A stretch of 64,000 nucleotides of DNA from Verrucomicrobiia bacterium (GTDB taxonomy: Bacteria > Verrucomicrobiota > Verrucomicrobiia > Limisphaerales > DSYF01), in the NCBI GenBank assembly GCA_035765895.1, contig DASTWL010000011.1:1-64000 (forward strand), given 5' to 3'. A program made the translations under genes and the position numbers. Shown here piece after piece: positions 35,923 to 50,203 of this stretch. Below the pieces are notes generated by a model. That model was not told the DNA's origin. It ran no database searches and was given only the letters and a program-made list of their open reading frames with translations. The stretch's first letter is position 1, and every line of letters starts with the position of its first letter.

Positions 35923-36648
35923 TCAGCTGTGCCCGGCCGTCCCTGCGTCAAAGCCTTTGAGCACGAACTGGGCAAGCATCTCCGCCACCGCTTCGGTGGG
36001 AATGAGGTCGGTATTGATGACCAGGTGGTAAAGCTGGGGGTTGGCGACGTCTTCACCGAAATACTTCTTCACGAACCGGCGCCGCCCCAGATCATGTTGC
36101 TGGATGAAATCGAGCGCCGATTTACGGGTCATGCCGCGATTCTCCGCCAGGCGTCGCACGCGCGCTTCCAGCGAGCCGACCAGGCGCACGTGCAGCACGT
36201 CCGGCAGCTTGCGCGTGACGATGCTGCTGCCGCGGCCGATGAGGATGACGTTGCCCAGCGCCGCCAGTTGCAACATGGTTTCAGTCGTTTGCTGCACGAG
36301 CGTCCACGACGCCGGGCGCAGGCCGAACACTTCGTCCATGATGTCCTGAAGTTCGGTGAGGCGGTCTTCCGGGAAGAACTTGTGCAGGCGCGCGGGCAGT
36401 TGATGATCTTCCAGCACCTTCTCGATGAGATTGCGGTCAAAAATCGTCCACGGGCGCGGCGCCTTGCGATCCGCCTCGTCCAGCAATTCGACCAGGTGAC
36501 GCGCCACGACATTCGCACCGCTGCCGGCTTCCCGGGACAAGGTCACCGCGCGGAAACGTTTTTGCGGCGTGGCGGAAGGGCGGATGCCGGTTTTGATCTG
36601 CGTGCTGAGGTAGGACTGGCACCGTTCGAGGCGAAGGTTTTCATTCAT
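35923..36648 (-). CDS. Cytidylate kinase-like family protein
   Basis: 241 aa from ATG 36648, which has a strong GGAGGAATC ribosome site; an extension upstream in frame is non-coding. It resembles the AAK/cytidylate-kinase-like family: a P-loop-region variant 'VTLSREAGSGANVVARHLVE', 'FDRNLIEKVL', 'VILIGRGSSIVTRKLPDVLH', 'VRLVGSLEARVRRLAENRGM'. The P-loop is GSGANVV rather than canonical GKS/T, so substrate and activity are uncertain. It follows leuS on the same strand 236 bp downstream. Confidence 0.85.
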   Translation of the reverse strand: MNENLRLERCQSYLSTQIKTGIRPSATPQKRFRAVTLSREAGSGANVVARHLVELLDEADRKAPRPWTIFDRNLIEKVLEDHQLPARLHKFFPEDRLTELQDIMDEVFGLRPASWTLVQQTTETMLQLAALGNVILIGRGSSIVTRKLPDVLHVRLVGSLEARVRRLAENRGMTRKSALDFIQQHDLGRRRFVKKYFGEDVANPQLYHLVINTDLIPTEAVAEMLAQFVLKGFDAGTAGHS

Positions 36649-36884
36649 GATTCCTCCACAACGTGGCGGGTTGTTGTTGCGGTCGGCAGAGCGGAAAATC
36701 CAGCCCGTCCCTTTGGCGGGCGGTGCCGCGCGACCGGGCTCTCGAATCGCACCGGCCGGCTGCGGCCTTCCCCGGTGGCACCAACTGGAACACACGGTTT
36801 CACCTGTTCCAAATTAGCTCACCCTTAGGAGCTTGCAAACGCGTTCTTGCGCATTCCTGCGCGGCGCGATGCCGGCCAGCTCGT
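36649..36884. other. Intergenic gap between leuS and the kinase-like gene
   Basis: 236 bp. A G/C-rich inverted sequence (CCCGTCC...GGCGGGCGG near 36704) is present but no T-run follows, so no terminator is called. Nothing else recognised. Confidence 0.4.
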
Positions 36885-39683
<2,799 letters not shown>

Positions 39684-39940
39684 AGGCCGGCAAGGATGTG
39701 GAAACCACGCGAGCCGGGCAATCGCTGATTTCGCGCTGCGGCGTGCTCCTAACCTCCGGGCGCGCCGGGTCGTGCGGGACGATTGGCCGAAGACGCGCCG
39801 GCATGGCCAGAAGCGCGGCTGGGCTTTTTTTGGCTTTTGGCAAAGCAACCGGCGAGTAGCCCGGATTGATTTTTCGGCGTTCACTGGAAACGGTTATCAA
39901 TGCCACCAAGGCGGTCCGTCGGTGCGAACATGGGTGCGTT
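39684..39940. other. Divergent spacer between leuS and the activase gene
   Basis: 257 bp that should hold both promoters. I see no confident -35/-10 pair, and a T7 run near 39820 lacks a good stem. Confidence 0.4.
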
Positions 39941-42900
39941 ATGAATGCGCGTATTACAGCCGTTCCCGAAGCGGCGGCCGGCGATCACCAGGGGGCGACG
40001 CCAGTGACCGTCCGCCGTTTCCTCGGCATTGATCTGGGCGCGGAAACACTGAAGATCGTGGAAGTCTGTGAAGCGGGCGGCCGGATCACACCCATCCGGC
40101 GTCGGCTGGTGGAACATCACAAGAAGCCCGGGCCGTGCCTGCTTGAGCTGCTCCGGGAATTCGACTGGGACAACGTCCATGGTGCTGCCATCAGCGGCCG
40201 GCTTGCCCGGCTGGTTACGTTGCCGCGGATTCCCACCAAGCAGGCCCAGGCGAGCGGCTTCCGCTTTCTGTTTGGGCAGCGCGCCGCCACGGTGGTGGCC
40301 ATTGGCAGCCACGGTTTTTCCGTGCTGGAACTGCGCCCCAACGGACTGGAAGTGCTGCGCGAAAACAGCCGTTGCTCGCAGGGCACGGGGAATTTTCTGC
40401 GGCAACTGTGCGAGCGCTTCAATCTCACGCCCGCCGCCGCGAGCGAGGTGTGTGCGGATGTGCAGCAATCCGCCCCGCTTTCCGGACGCTGCCCGGTCAT
40501 CCTCAAGACCGACATGACGCACCTCGCGAACAAAGGCGAAAGCCGGGAGGCCATTCTCGCCGGGCTGTTCGATGCCGTGTGCGAAAACGTCCTCGTGCTC
40601 GTCAAACCCGGGGTCAGTCCGCCGGACGTGGCGCTCATCGGCGGGGTGAGCCGGTCACGGCGCATCCGCAACACCTTTGCCGCCAAACTGGCCGCGCAAG
40701 GCATGAACCTTCTCGAAGTGGAAGCCGCGGACGTGGAATTTTTTGACGCCATCGGCTGTGCGCTCCAGGCCGCCGCCAAACCGGCGCCGGTGCCGCCGCT
40801 GGAAGAATTGTTGATCACCAATTCCGAAGCCCGGCTCGACACGGTCGAAGCGTTAAGCGGCGCCTTGCGCCTCGTGCGGCGCCTGCCCCCACCGGTTCCG
40901 CCCGCCCGCAACGGCCACGTGCGCCAACTGATCTTCGGCTTCGACATCGGCTCGACCGGTTCCAAAGCTGTGGCGCTGGATGCGGCGACGGACGAGACGA
41001 TTTGGGAAGGCTACCGGCGCACGTCCGGGGATCCCGTCGGGGCCGCCCAGGAGCTGCTGGCGCGCTTCGTGACGGAATGCGGATCTGAAGGCGTCATCCG
41101 GGCCTTTGGCGTCACGGGCAGCGGCCGCGAAATCGCCGGCTCGCTGCTCACCACGTGCTACGGCGGCGACGCGGTGTTCATCCTGAATGAAATCGCCGCC
41201 CATGCCGAAGGGGCGCGGCACTTTGATCCGCGGGTGGACACCATTTTTGAAATCGGCGGGCAGGATGCCAAATACATCCGGCTCGCGGATGGCCGCGTGG
41301 TGGATTGCGCGATGAACGAAGCGTGCAGCGCGGGCACCGGTTCGTTCATTGAGGAGCAGGGCGGCAAGTTTGCGGGTATTGCCGGCGTGGTGCAGCTCGG
41401 TGAAGAGGCGTTGCGCGCCGGGCGGTGCGTTTCGCTCGGGCAACATTGTTCCGTTTTCATGGCGGAAGTGATTGGTGAAGCGGTGGCCGCGGGGCGCGAA
41501 CAGCGCGAGATCATCGCCGGGCTTTACGATTCAATCATCCAAAACTACCTGCATCGTGTGAAAGGCAACCGCTCGGTGGGCGCGGTGATTTTCTGTCAGG
41601 GCATGCCGTTCGCGTCCGATGCGCTGGCGGCGGCGGTGGCCCGGCAGACCGGGAGTGAAATCATCATCCCGCCGAACCCCGGCACCGTCGGGGCGCTTGG
41701 CATCGCGCTGCTGGCCCGTCACGAAACGAACTGGCTGGCGAACGCCATGCTCGATCCACAACGCTTCCTGGAAGCGCGCATCGAGGCGAAGGAAACCTTC
41801 AACTGTCGCTCGACCGTGGGGTGCGGCGGCGTAGGAAACCGTTGCCGCATTGATTCCATCCGCACCGTCGTGGCCGGCCGGCAACAGCGCTTCAACTGGG
41901 GCGGCGCCTGTGCGCTCTACGACAAGGGCACGCGCAAACGCAAGCTGCCGGACCGCTCGCCCGACCCGTTCCGCGAGCGCGAAGACCTGATTCAGGCATT
42001 GCTCGCCACCAACGACGCCCGGCCGGGCGCCAAGGTCATCGCGCTGACCGACGAGTTCGGGCTGAAGGGGACCTTTCCGTTCTTCGTCACGTTCTTCCGC
42101 GCGCTCGGCTTTCAACTGCGCGTCAGCACGGGCGCGGACCACGCGGTGCTCAAACGCGGCGTGAAGGAGGCGAACATTCCGTATTGTGCGCCGATGCAGC
42201 TCTACCACGGTCTGACCAGCCAGATGGCTGACGCGCCGTGTGATTATATTTTCCTGCCGATGGTGTGCAGCCTGAACCGCGTGGGCGGCGAAGAACATGC
42301 AAAAGTCTGCCCCATCGTGCAGGCGAGCCCATGGATTCTTCAACGCGACTTCGACAGCAGATTGAACGGCAATGTGCTGTCGCCGGTGATCGAGGTCGGC
42401 GCGGGGAACTACGACTCTGCCGAGTTCAAAGCCAGCTGTGCCCGGCTGGCAGCCCAGTTGGGCTTTGCCGCCGAAGTCCAGTGGCAACCCGCGTTTCGAG
42501 CCGCCGTCGCGGCGCAACAACAATTCGACGCAGATTGCCGGTCCATCGGCGAACGCGCGCTGACCTTTTGCGCCGGGCACAAATTGCCGGCCGTGGTGGT
42601 GCTGGGGCGGCCCTACACGATTTACAACAAGGTGCTCAACTCGAATGTGCCGGCGATTCTCCGCGAGCAGGGGGCGATGGGGATTCCCGTCGATTGTTAT
42701 CCGTTGGGCGGCGACGTGCCGGTGTTTGGCGACATGTATTGGGCGCACGGTCAGCGGATTCTCCGCGCCGCGCATCAGATTCGCCGCGCACCGGGCATTT
42801 ACGCGGTTTATTGCAGCAACTATTCCTGCGGCCCGGACAGCTTCAACCTCCACTTCTTTGCCTACATCATGGACGGCAAACCGTTCGCGATCATCGAGAC

Positions 42901-44302
42901 GGACGGTCACGCGGGAGACGCGGGCACCAAAACGCGCATCGAGGCGTTCCTGCACTGTGTGGCGGGAGAACTCAAAGCCGCGGCGGCGACGGCAAAAACG
43001 CCGAATCGTTTTGCCGCCTTGCAGCCTGCGCGGCTTGCGGTGGCGGACTTTCAACGGGACCAGCGCATCTTGATTCCGCCGCTGGGACCGAACTCTGACG
43101 TGCTCGCGGCGGGTTTGCGCGGGCTGGGTTACCGCGCGGAAACGTTGCCGCCCGTGGACGCCGCCGCGTTGCGGCTCGGGCGGCGGTTTACGTCCGGCAA
43201 GGAGTGTGTGCCGATGTGCATGACACTGGGCGGCCTGCTGCAACGCATGAGCGAACTGCCAGCCGATGAGCACGTCATTTACGCGCTGCCGGGGGGGAGC
43301 GGCCCGTGCCGGTTTGGTGTTTACAACCTGCTGAACCAGCTCACGCTCGAACGGGCCGGCCTGCGTGAGCGCGTGCACATCTGGGCGCAGCACGAGGAGG
43401 GCTACTTCGACCGGTTGCCGCCGGGCTTTGCGTTGCTGGTGTTCGCGGGCTTCACGGCGGCGGATGCCTTGCAGGAAATGCTGCTGGAGGTGCGTCCCGG
43501 CGAGAAAAATCCCGGCGCCGCCCAGGCGATTTACGAGCGCGCCACCCGCAAATTGCATCGCCGGCTCGAAGACCGCGCCATGGGGGACTTGGGTCTGACC
43601 CGCGCGCTCTGGCAGGTGGCCGGAGGAAATCTCTTTGGACTGCGGCGTCTGCTCACGCAGGCGGCGCGCGAGTTCGCGGCGGCACGGGGCGAAACGGAGC
43701 GTCCACGCGTGCTGGTGGTGGGCGAGATTTACGTGCGCTCTAACGCGTTCGCGAACGACCACGTCGTCGCGCGCTTGGAGGAACGGGGGTTGCGGGTTGC
43801 GCTGGCGCCGTGTGGAGAGTTCATCGAATACGTGGACCATCTCAACCATGTGGTGCATCGTCGCGGCGGGTGGAGCAGCCATATCAGCATGGCCGTTCAG
43901 GATCGCGTGCGCGCGCTGGTGGCCCGCGTCGGGCAACGCGAACTTGGCATGCATCCACCGGTGCCGGTGGCGGAGACGCTGGCTGCCGCTGGGGATTACC
44001 TGCCCGTCAGTCACGAAGGCGAGGCGGTGCTCACCCTGGGCGCGGCCCTGCACCATTGGCGCGCTGGCCAGATTGACGCCGTGGTGAACGTGGGGCCGCT
44101 GGAATGCATGCCCACCAAGGTGGCCGAGGCGCAATTCTTCCACATCGCGCAAAAGGAAGGTCTGCCGACGCTGACCCTCGCGCTGAACGGCGACCCGCTG
44201 AACCCGGAGGCACTGGACAATTTCGTCTTTGAAGTGCAGGAGCGTTTTCGGAGGAAGGTCGAATCGAGCTGTGCTTCCGTCAATTTTGCCGGGAAGTGTT
44301 GA
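39941..44302 (+). CDS. Double BadF/BcrA-type acyl-CoA dehydratase activase fused to DUF2229/HgdB-like domains
   Basis: 1453 aa from ATG 39941. Two ASKHA-fold activase domains follow each other: domain 1 begins 'RRFLGIDLGAETLKIVEV' and has its cluster Cys in 'SRCSQGTGNFL'; domain 2 begins near residue 330 ('LIFGFDIGSTGSKAVALD') with 'FEIGGQDAKYIRL' and 'NEACSAGTGSFIEEQGG'. From about 690 a DUF2229 domain ('VIALTDEFGLKGTFPFFVTF', 'KEANIPYCAPMQLYHGLTSQ') leads into a HgdB-like region with several Cys ('SGKECVPMCMTLGGLLQ', 'VVNVGPLECMPTKVAEAQFF'). Activases of this family use ATP and a [4Fe-4S] cluster to pass a low-potential electron to 2-hydroxyacyl-CoA dehydratases or benzoyl-CoA reductases. 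This giant stand-alone fusion form is widespread but its substrate is unknown. No CoA-metabolism gene is adjacent. Confidence 0.9.
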   Translation: MNARITAVPEAAAGDHQGATPVTVRRFLGIDLGAETLKIVEVCEAGGRITPIRRRLVEHHKKPGPCLLELLREFDWDNVHGAAISGRLARLVTLPRIPTKQAQASGFRFLFGQRAATVVAIGSHGFSVLELRPNGLEVLRENSRCSQGTGNFLRQLCERFNLTPAAASEVCADVQQSAPLSGRCPVILKTDMTHLANKGESREAILAGLFDAVCENVLVLVKPGVSPPDVALIGGVSRSRRIRNTFAAKLAAQGMNLLEVEAADVEFFDAIGCALQAAAKPAPVPPLEELLITNSEARLDTVEALSGALRLVRRLPPPVPPARNGHVRQLIFGFDIGSTGSKAVALDAATDETIWEGYRRTSGDPVGAAQELLARFVTECGSEGVIRAFGVTGSGREIAGSLLTTCYGGDAVFILNEIAAHAEGARHFDPRVDTIFEIGGQDAKYIRLADGRVVDCAMNEACSAGTGSFIEEQGGKFAGIAGVVQLGEEALRAGRCVSLGQHCSVFMAEVIGEAVAAGREQREIIAGLYDSIIQNYLHRVKGNRSVGAVIFCQGMPFASDALAAAVARQTGSEIIIPPNPGTVGALGIALLARHETNWLANAMLDPQRFLEARIEAKETFNCRSTVGCGGVGNRCRIDSIRTVVAGRQQRFNWGGACALYDKGTRKRKLPDRSPDPFREREDLIQALLATNDARPGAKVIALTDEFGLKGTFPFFVTFFRALGFQLRVSTGADHAVLKRGVKEANIPYCAPMQLYHGLTSQMADAPCDYIFLPMVCSLNRVGGEEHAKVCPIVQASPWILQRDFDSRLNGNVLSPVIEVGAGNYDSAEFKASCARLAAQLGFAAEVQWQPAFRAAVAAQQQFDADCRSIGERALTFCAGHKLPAVVVLGRPYTIYNKVLNSNVPAILREQGAMGIPVDCYPLGGDVPVFGDMYWAHGQRILRAAHQIRRAPGIYAVYCSNYSCGPDSFNLHFFAYIMDGKPFAIIETDGHAGDAGTKTRIEAFLHCVAGELKAAAATAKTPNRFAALQPARLAVADFQRDQRILIPPLGPNSDVLAAGLRGLGYRAETLPPVDAAALRLGRRFTSGKECVPMCMTLGGLLQRMSELPADEHVIYALPGGSGPCRFGVYNLLNQLTLERAGLRERVHIWAQHEEGYFDRLPPGFALLVFAGFTAADALQEMLLEVRPGEKNPGAAQAIYERATRKLHRRLEDRAMGDLGLTRALWQVAGGNLFGLRRLLTQAAREFAAARGETERPRVLVVGEIYVRSNAFANDHVVARLEERGLRVALAPCGEFIEYVDHLNHVVHRRGGWSSHISMAVQDRVRALVARVGQRELGMHPPVPVAETLAAAGDYLPVSHEGEAVLTLGAALHHWRAGQIDAVVNVGPLECMPTKVAEAQFFHIAQKEGLPTLTLALNGDPLNPEALDNFVFEVQERFRRKVESSCASVNFAGKC

Positions 44303-44418
44303 GGCGGGTTTCGGACGTTCCAAGGCGCACAACGACGATTCGTGGTGGCGCTCTGGAACCACGACGAATCGTGTTCCCCCGCAATTTTTCCTTTTTCCGT
44401 CGCAGCCTTGCACGTTGA

Positions 44419-46521
<2,103 letters not shown>

Positions 46522-46570
46522 GGCGAAAAACCCGCGCCAGACTACCGGCGCCGCGCTGCGGGCCGCCGAT

Positions 46571-48016
46571 TCAAACGGCCTTGATGACGACCAGCGTCTG
46601 GTCGTCGGCCAAAGGTGCGTCCTGGGTGAACTGCTTCACGCCGCCAAAAACAGCGGCTGAAATTTCCAACGCGGTCGCGCCGCGTTTCGCCTGCAACAAC
46701 GCAATGAGCCGGTCACGGCCAAACTCCTCTCCGGCTGGGCCGACGGCCTCGGTCAGACCGTCCGTGTAAAGCACCAGCAGGTCGCCGGTTGCCACGGCGA
46801 TCTCCTGCTCGGCCCGGGCATTGTCCAGCTTGCCTTCGCGGTCCAGGCCGATGGCCACGCCTTTGGGGGCGAGCACGTCCACCGCGCCTGTGTCGGCATG
46901 GACCCAGAGCAGCGGATCATGCCCGGCGCGGGCAAAGCGGAACGTCCGCTTCGGGCCATCAAGGATGCCATACAACACGGTGACGAAGGTGTCTTCGCGC
47001 AAATCGGGGGATACCTGATGGTTGAACTCGGTCAGCGCCTGCGCCGGGGCGGTGTGTTGCAGCATTTGGGAGCGCATGACGGAGCGGCACATGGCCATGA
47101 CCAAGGCGCCCGCAGCGCCTTTGCCGGAAGCATCGGCAATGGCCACTCCGACTCGTTGTGCGTCCAGCGCCAGGTAATCAAAGTAGTCACCGCCGACGCG
47201 CAAGGCGGGCTGGTTGGCGCCGGCGATTTCAAACCCGCTGATGGTGGGTGTGACCTTGGGCAGGAGCAGGGCCTGGGCTTCGCTGGCCAGGCGCAGGTCC
47301 GCGTCGAGCCGTTGCTGTGCCGCCTGAACTTCAAATGCCTCGGCAAGGTAAAGTGACATCGCGATTTGGGCCGCCAGCGCATCGAGCAGAAAATAGTCGA
47401 ACTCGGTGAAGAACGGTGGCGCGAGTTCGTGGTCCGGCTGCTTGTTGATGACGGCGATGACGCCCAGCAGGCGGTTGCGGAACTTCAGGGGCACGGTCAG
47501 CAAACTGCGAATCGGTTCGCCTGCGGCCGGCTTCGGAAAACGTTCGTCATTGATGGCATCGCGAACCAGCATGCAGCGGCCCAAGGCGGCCGTCTGCCCG
47601 ATGAAACCCTCGCCGGCCGCGAAGGTTTCCGGCTCGCGGGGTGGCGCGGAGAGGGCGGGAAAGGAACCAATCGTGAGGCGGCGCGTCAGGCGGCCCTCGG
47701 CGCCTTCGGGCAGGAACAGCGCGCCCGCCGAGGCCACCGTGGTCCGGATGGCGAAGCGCACGATGGCGTGCATCATCGCCTCCATTTTTGTGCCCGAGTG
47801 AAAGGCGTCGCCCAGCGGTTGCAGGTTTTCGAAGGCCAGCCGGCGGCGTTCCTCGTAGAGCGCGAGCCGCGCCTGCAAATCCTGAATCCGTTCCGTGTTT
47901 CGACGGAAAATCGCGAGCAGTGCGATGACCAGCGTGGAAAGAAAGATGACGACAAAAGCCCAGCCCGAATTGGTGATGGCAAACAGAATTGGAAGCGATC
48001 CGTGGTCGGGCGTCAC
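46571..48016 (-). CDS. GAF-SpoIIE (PP2C-type) serine phosphatase
   Basis: 481 aa. One N-terminal membrane helix ('GWAFVVIFLSTLVIALLAIF'), a short coiled coil, a GAF domain (about 65-215, 'SLLTVPLKFRNRLLGVIAVI'), then a SpoIIE/RsbU phosphatase ('ALRVGGDYFDYLALDAQRVG', 'VAIADASGKGAAGALVMAMC', 'LLVLYTDGLTEAVGPAGEEF', 'DDQTLVVIKAV'), with the metal-binding aspartates in place. In partner switching, such enzymes dephosphorylate a STAS anti-sigma antagonist. The STAS gene lies directly upstream with an ATGA overlap, so it is the obvious substrate. The GAF and membrane helix suggest signal input. Confidence 0.93.
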   Translation of the reverse strand: MTPDHGSLPILFAITNSGWAFVVIFLSTLVIALLAIFRRNTERIQDLQARLALYEERRRLAFENLQPLGDAFHSGTKMEAMMHAIVRFAIRTTVASAGALFLPEGAEGRLTRRLTIGSFPALSAPPREPETFAAGEGFIGQTAALGRCMLVRDAINDERFPKPAAGEPIRSLLTVPLKFRNRLLGVIAVINKQPDHELAPPFFTEFDYFLLDALAAQIAMSLYLAEAFEVQAAQQRLDADLRLASEAQALLLPKVTPTISGFEIAGANQPALRVGGDYFDYLALDAQRVGVAIADASGKGAAGALVMAMCRSVMRSQMLQHTAPAQALTEFNHQVSPDLREDTFVTVLYGILDGPKRTFRFARAGHDPLLWVHADTGAVDVLAPKGVAIGLDREGKLDNARAEQEIAVATGDLLVLYTDGLTEAVGPAGEEFGRDRLIALLQAKRGATALEISAAVFGGVKQFTQDAPLADDQTLVVIKAV

Positions 48017-48513
48017 GCGCCACTTTTAAGGCGTTTGAGGTCTTCTGCCAAGAATTGTGTGAGCTCCTTGAACTTGGGGACGTTGTCCGAGCAAATGCTC
48101 ATCAGCGTTTGATGCGCTTCGAGCGAGGCTTCCTTGAGCTCGATCTTCGAGGGATTGAGCGGCGTCGGCGCGGAACTGGTCGGCGGGCTGGGCAGCTTGA
48201 GCGGGCCGTGCGTCACCTGGAACAGGTGCAGAACCCCGAGGTTGTCGAGCAGTTCGGTGATGCGCGGGTTGGGGTTGAGCAGTTCAACGCCAGGCTGGCG
48301 GAGGCCGAAGCCCGACAATACGCCGAGAAACGTGCTGTCCATGAGCGTGCAATCAGTCAGGTCGATGAGATACCGATCAAAGTGCTCCTCGCGCAATCCG
48401 TTGCACAGGGATTTGAAATCCAGGGCGGAGGCAAAATTGGCGCGGCCATGGATCTGCACACAGGCAAAATGCCCGCAGGCCAGCACCATCAAAGTGGCGG
48501 ACGATGTGCTCAT
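48013..48513 (-). CDS. STAS-domain anti-sigma factor antagonist
   Basis: 166 aa. The STAS fold occupies about 8-105; the phosphorylation loop is 'IDLTDCTLMDSTFLGVLSGF', with Ser in the usual DST position. A Pro/Ser linker and a helical tail ('EAHQTLMSICSDNVPKFKEL') follow and are not part of a minimal RsbV/SpoIIAA protein. It overlaps the phosphatase gene by 4 bp and the holA gene by 4 bp. The matching kinase/anti-sigma factor is not in the window. Confidence 0.9.
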   Translation of the reverse strand: MSTSSATLMVLACGHFACVQIHGRANFASALDFKSLCNGLREEHFDRYLIDLTDCTLMDSTFLGVLSGFGLRQPGVELLNPNPRITELLDNLGVLHLFQVTHGPLKLPSPPTSSAPTPLNPSKIELKEASLEAHQTLMSICSDNVPKFKELTQFLAEDLKRLKSGA

Positions 48514-49682
48514 CTTCGGTTCGATGCGACGGCGGGCGGACGGCGGGAGGGCTCGCCCACAATCCGCGCCAGCGTTTGCTGCAATATCATCGCGTCGTCA
48601 AGGCCGCTGGAAACCAGTTTCCGGTTGGCCTGCAACAAAAGGTCCATCGCGCGCACCAGTTCGGCAGATGAATAATTTCGCGCCTGCCGCAGCGAGTTGA
48701 ACAGCACGAACGGATGCATCGCCAGGGGATTGTATTTCCGGTCTTCGGGCAGCCGGTCGGCCGGCACCTGGGCGAGCTGGGCCTTGAACTGGTCATAGCG
48801 CGCCGCCGACTTGAGCCAGCCTTCCCGGAGCATCTCCTGCAACAGAATCAACACGCGCACTTTAGAAATGAGCCCGTAGAGCAGTCCGATCGTGGACTTG
48901 TCCTTGTCGACTTTGAGGCGGATTTCCCAGAGTTCCTCGTCGAGGCACTTGAGCAGCCTGGGCAGATCCCGGTCGCCCAAGGCATCGCCGAGGGCAAAGG
49001 CGCGGGCCTGTTTGTTGCGGACGCAAACGGCCTCGACATCGGCCAGCGTCACGGCAGCCCGGTCGCCGGCATACAATGAAACTTTTTCGACTTCGGAAGC
49101 GAGGGCGCGGGCGTTGGGACCGACGCGGGTGATCATTTCCGCGAGCGCCTCGGCGGCGATGGTTTTGCCGCGTTCCTGCAAGGCCTGTTCGGCCCAGCGT
49201 TCTGCCTCGTCCTCCCAGCCTTTCTGGTCAACGGACCAGCCGGCAAAGGTTTCGATGGCGCCAACCTTCTCAAGCGTTTTGTAGAAGCCCCGGCGTTTGT
49301 CCACCCTTGCGGCGCTGATGACCAGGCGGACGCCCTGCCAGTTGAAGTCCTTGAGCTCCGTGGCGAGGTCGCCGAGGGCACTGGTGACGGCCGCGGAAGT
49401 GGCGGTGCGCTCATCGCCGAGGAAATTGCAGTCGCGGAACCAGATGGCCTTGCCGCCACCAAAGAAGGGAAGGGTCTGGAGCGCTTCGCGCAGGCGGGCC
49501 AGGGCTTTGAGCGCCTCGTCGGCGTTGCCGGCGGTGGCGTCGATGGTTTCGTGGTCCATGCCGCCCAGTTCGTCGCACCATTGCTGGTAAAGTTGACGGG
49601 CCCGCTGTTTGACGGCGTAATCGTCTTCGCCGCAAATGAGCGCCAGGGGGGATTGAGGGCCACTGGACTTGGACGGGGGCAT
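48510..49682 (-). CDS. holA: DNA polymerase III subunit delta
   Basis: 390 aa. HolA features: 'LALICGEDDYAVKQRARQLY' at the N-terminus, 'LPFFGGGKAIWFRDCNF' (beta-clamp contacting element region), 'SEVEKVSLYAGDRAAVTLAD' and 'ELWEIRLKVDKDKSTIGLLY' to the C-terminal collar 'NPLAMHPFVLFNSLRQARNY'. It opens the sliding clamp as part of the clamp loader. It starts 2 bp after the DUF151 stop and overlaps the STAS gene by 4 bp, placing a replisome subunit in one transcript with a phospho-signalling pair. Confidence 0.9.
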   Translation of the reverse strand: MPPSKSSGPQSPLALICGEDDYAVKQRARQLYQQWCDELGGMDHETIDATAGNADEALKALARLREALQTLPFFGGGKAIWFRDCNFLGDERTATSAAVTSALGDLATELKDFNWQGVRLVISAARVDKRRGFYKTLEKVGAIETFAGWSVDQKGWEDEAERWAEQALQERGKTIAAEALAEMITRVGPNARALASEVEKVSLYAGDRAAVTLADVEAVCVRNKQARAFALGDALGDRDLPRLLKCLDEELWEIRLKVDKDKSTIGLLYGLISKVRVLILLQEMLREGWLKSAARYDQFKAQLAQVPADRLPEDRKYNPLAMHPFVLFNSLRQARNYSSAELVRAMDLLLQANRKLVSSGLDDAMILQQTLARIVGEPSRRPPAVASNRR

Positions 49683-49684
49683 GA

Positions 49685-50134
49685 CTACTCCGCCTCGCCC
49701 GATTCATTCATGCGCTCGAGCGCCTCGCTCATGTCCTCAACCTGTTCCCAGAGCGCGGTGGAGACAAAAATGGGCTTCCGTTGGGCGGTGGCGAGGGCCA
49801 AGCAATCGCTTGGGCGGGCGTCCAGTTCGACCAGTTTGCGGCCGAGTTCGTTCTGCTGCTGCAAGATGATGCGGGCAAAATACGTTGCGTTGCGCAGTTC
49901 GGTGATGACCACGCGTTCGATGCCGATGCCGAAGCCTTTGAAGATGTTCTGGACCAGTTCATGGGTCAGCGGGCGCTCGGTGCGCTGGTTGTGGAGATAC
50001 ATGGCGATGATCTGCCCCATGTTGGGATCCACGCTGATGACGAAAACCTTCTCCTCATTGCCCACAAACACCGCACTGCCGGTGTTGGCGGGCAATATCC
50101 CCCGAATTTGAACTTGCACCACGTCCTGTTTCAT
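49685..50134 (-). CDS. Bifunctional nuclease family protein (DUF151)
   Basis: 149 aa. It fits the BFN/DUF151 fold: 'VQVQIRGILPANTGSAVFVG', 'VFVISVDPNMGQIIAMYLHN', 'RPLTHELVQNIFKGFGIGIE', 'LDARPSDCLALATAQRKPIF'. Family members show DNase/RNase activity in plants and some bacteria; the bacterial role is unclear. First gene of a tightly packed four-gene operon (DUF151-holA-STAS-phosphatase). Confidence 0.92.
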   Translation of the reverse strand: MKQDVVQVQIRGILPANTGSAVFVGNEEKVFVISVDPNMGQIIAMYLHNQRTERPLTHELVQNIFKGFGIGIERVVITELRNATYFARIILQQQNELGRKLVELDARPSDCLALATAQRKPIFVSTALWEQVEDMSEALERMNESGEAE

Positions 50135-50203
50135 CCTGTTTGACTCTAGTTTTCAACCGGCCAAAACACAAGTCTGCCGCCTGCAAAAACGGGCGGCTTC
50201 GGC

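Noticed and set aside
41531-44413. 960-codon minus-strand open frame opposite the activase
   Set aside because: Antisense shadow produced by GC-rich third positions; Arg/His-rich with no domain.
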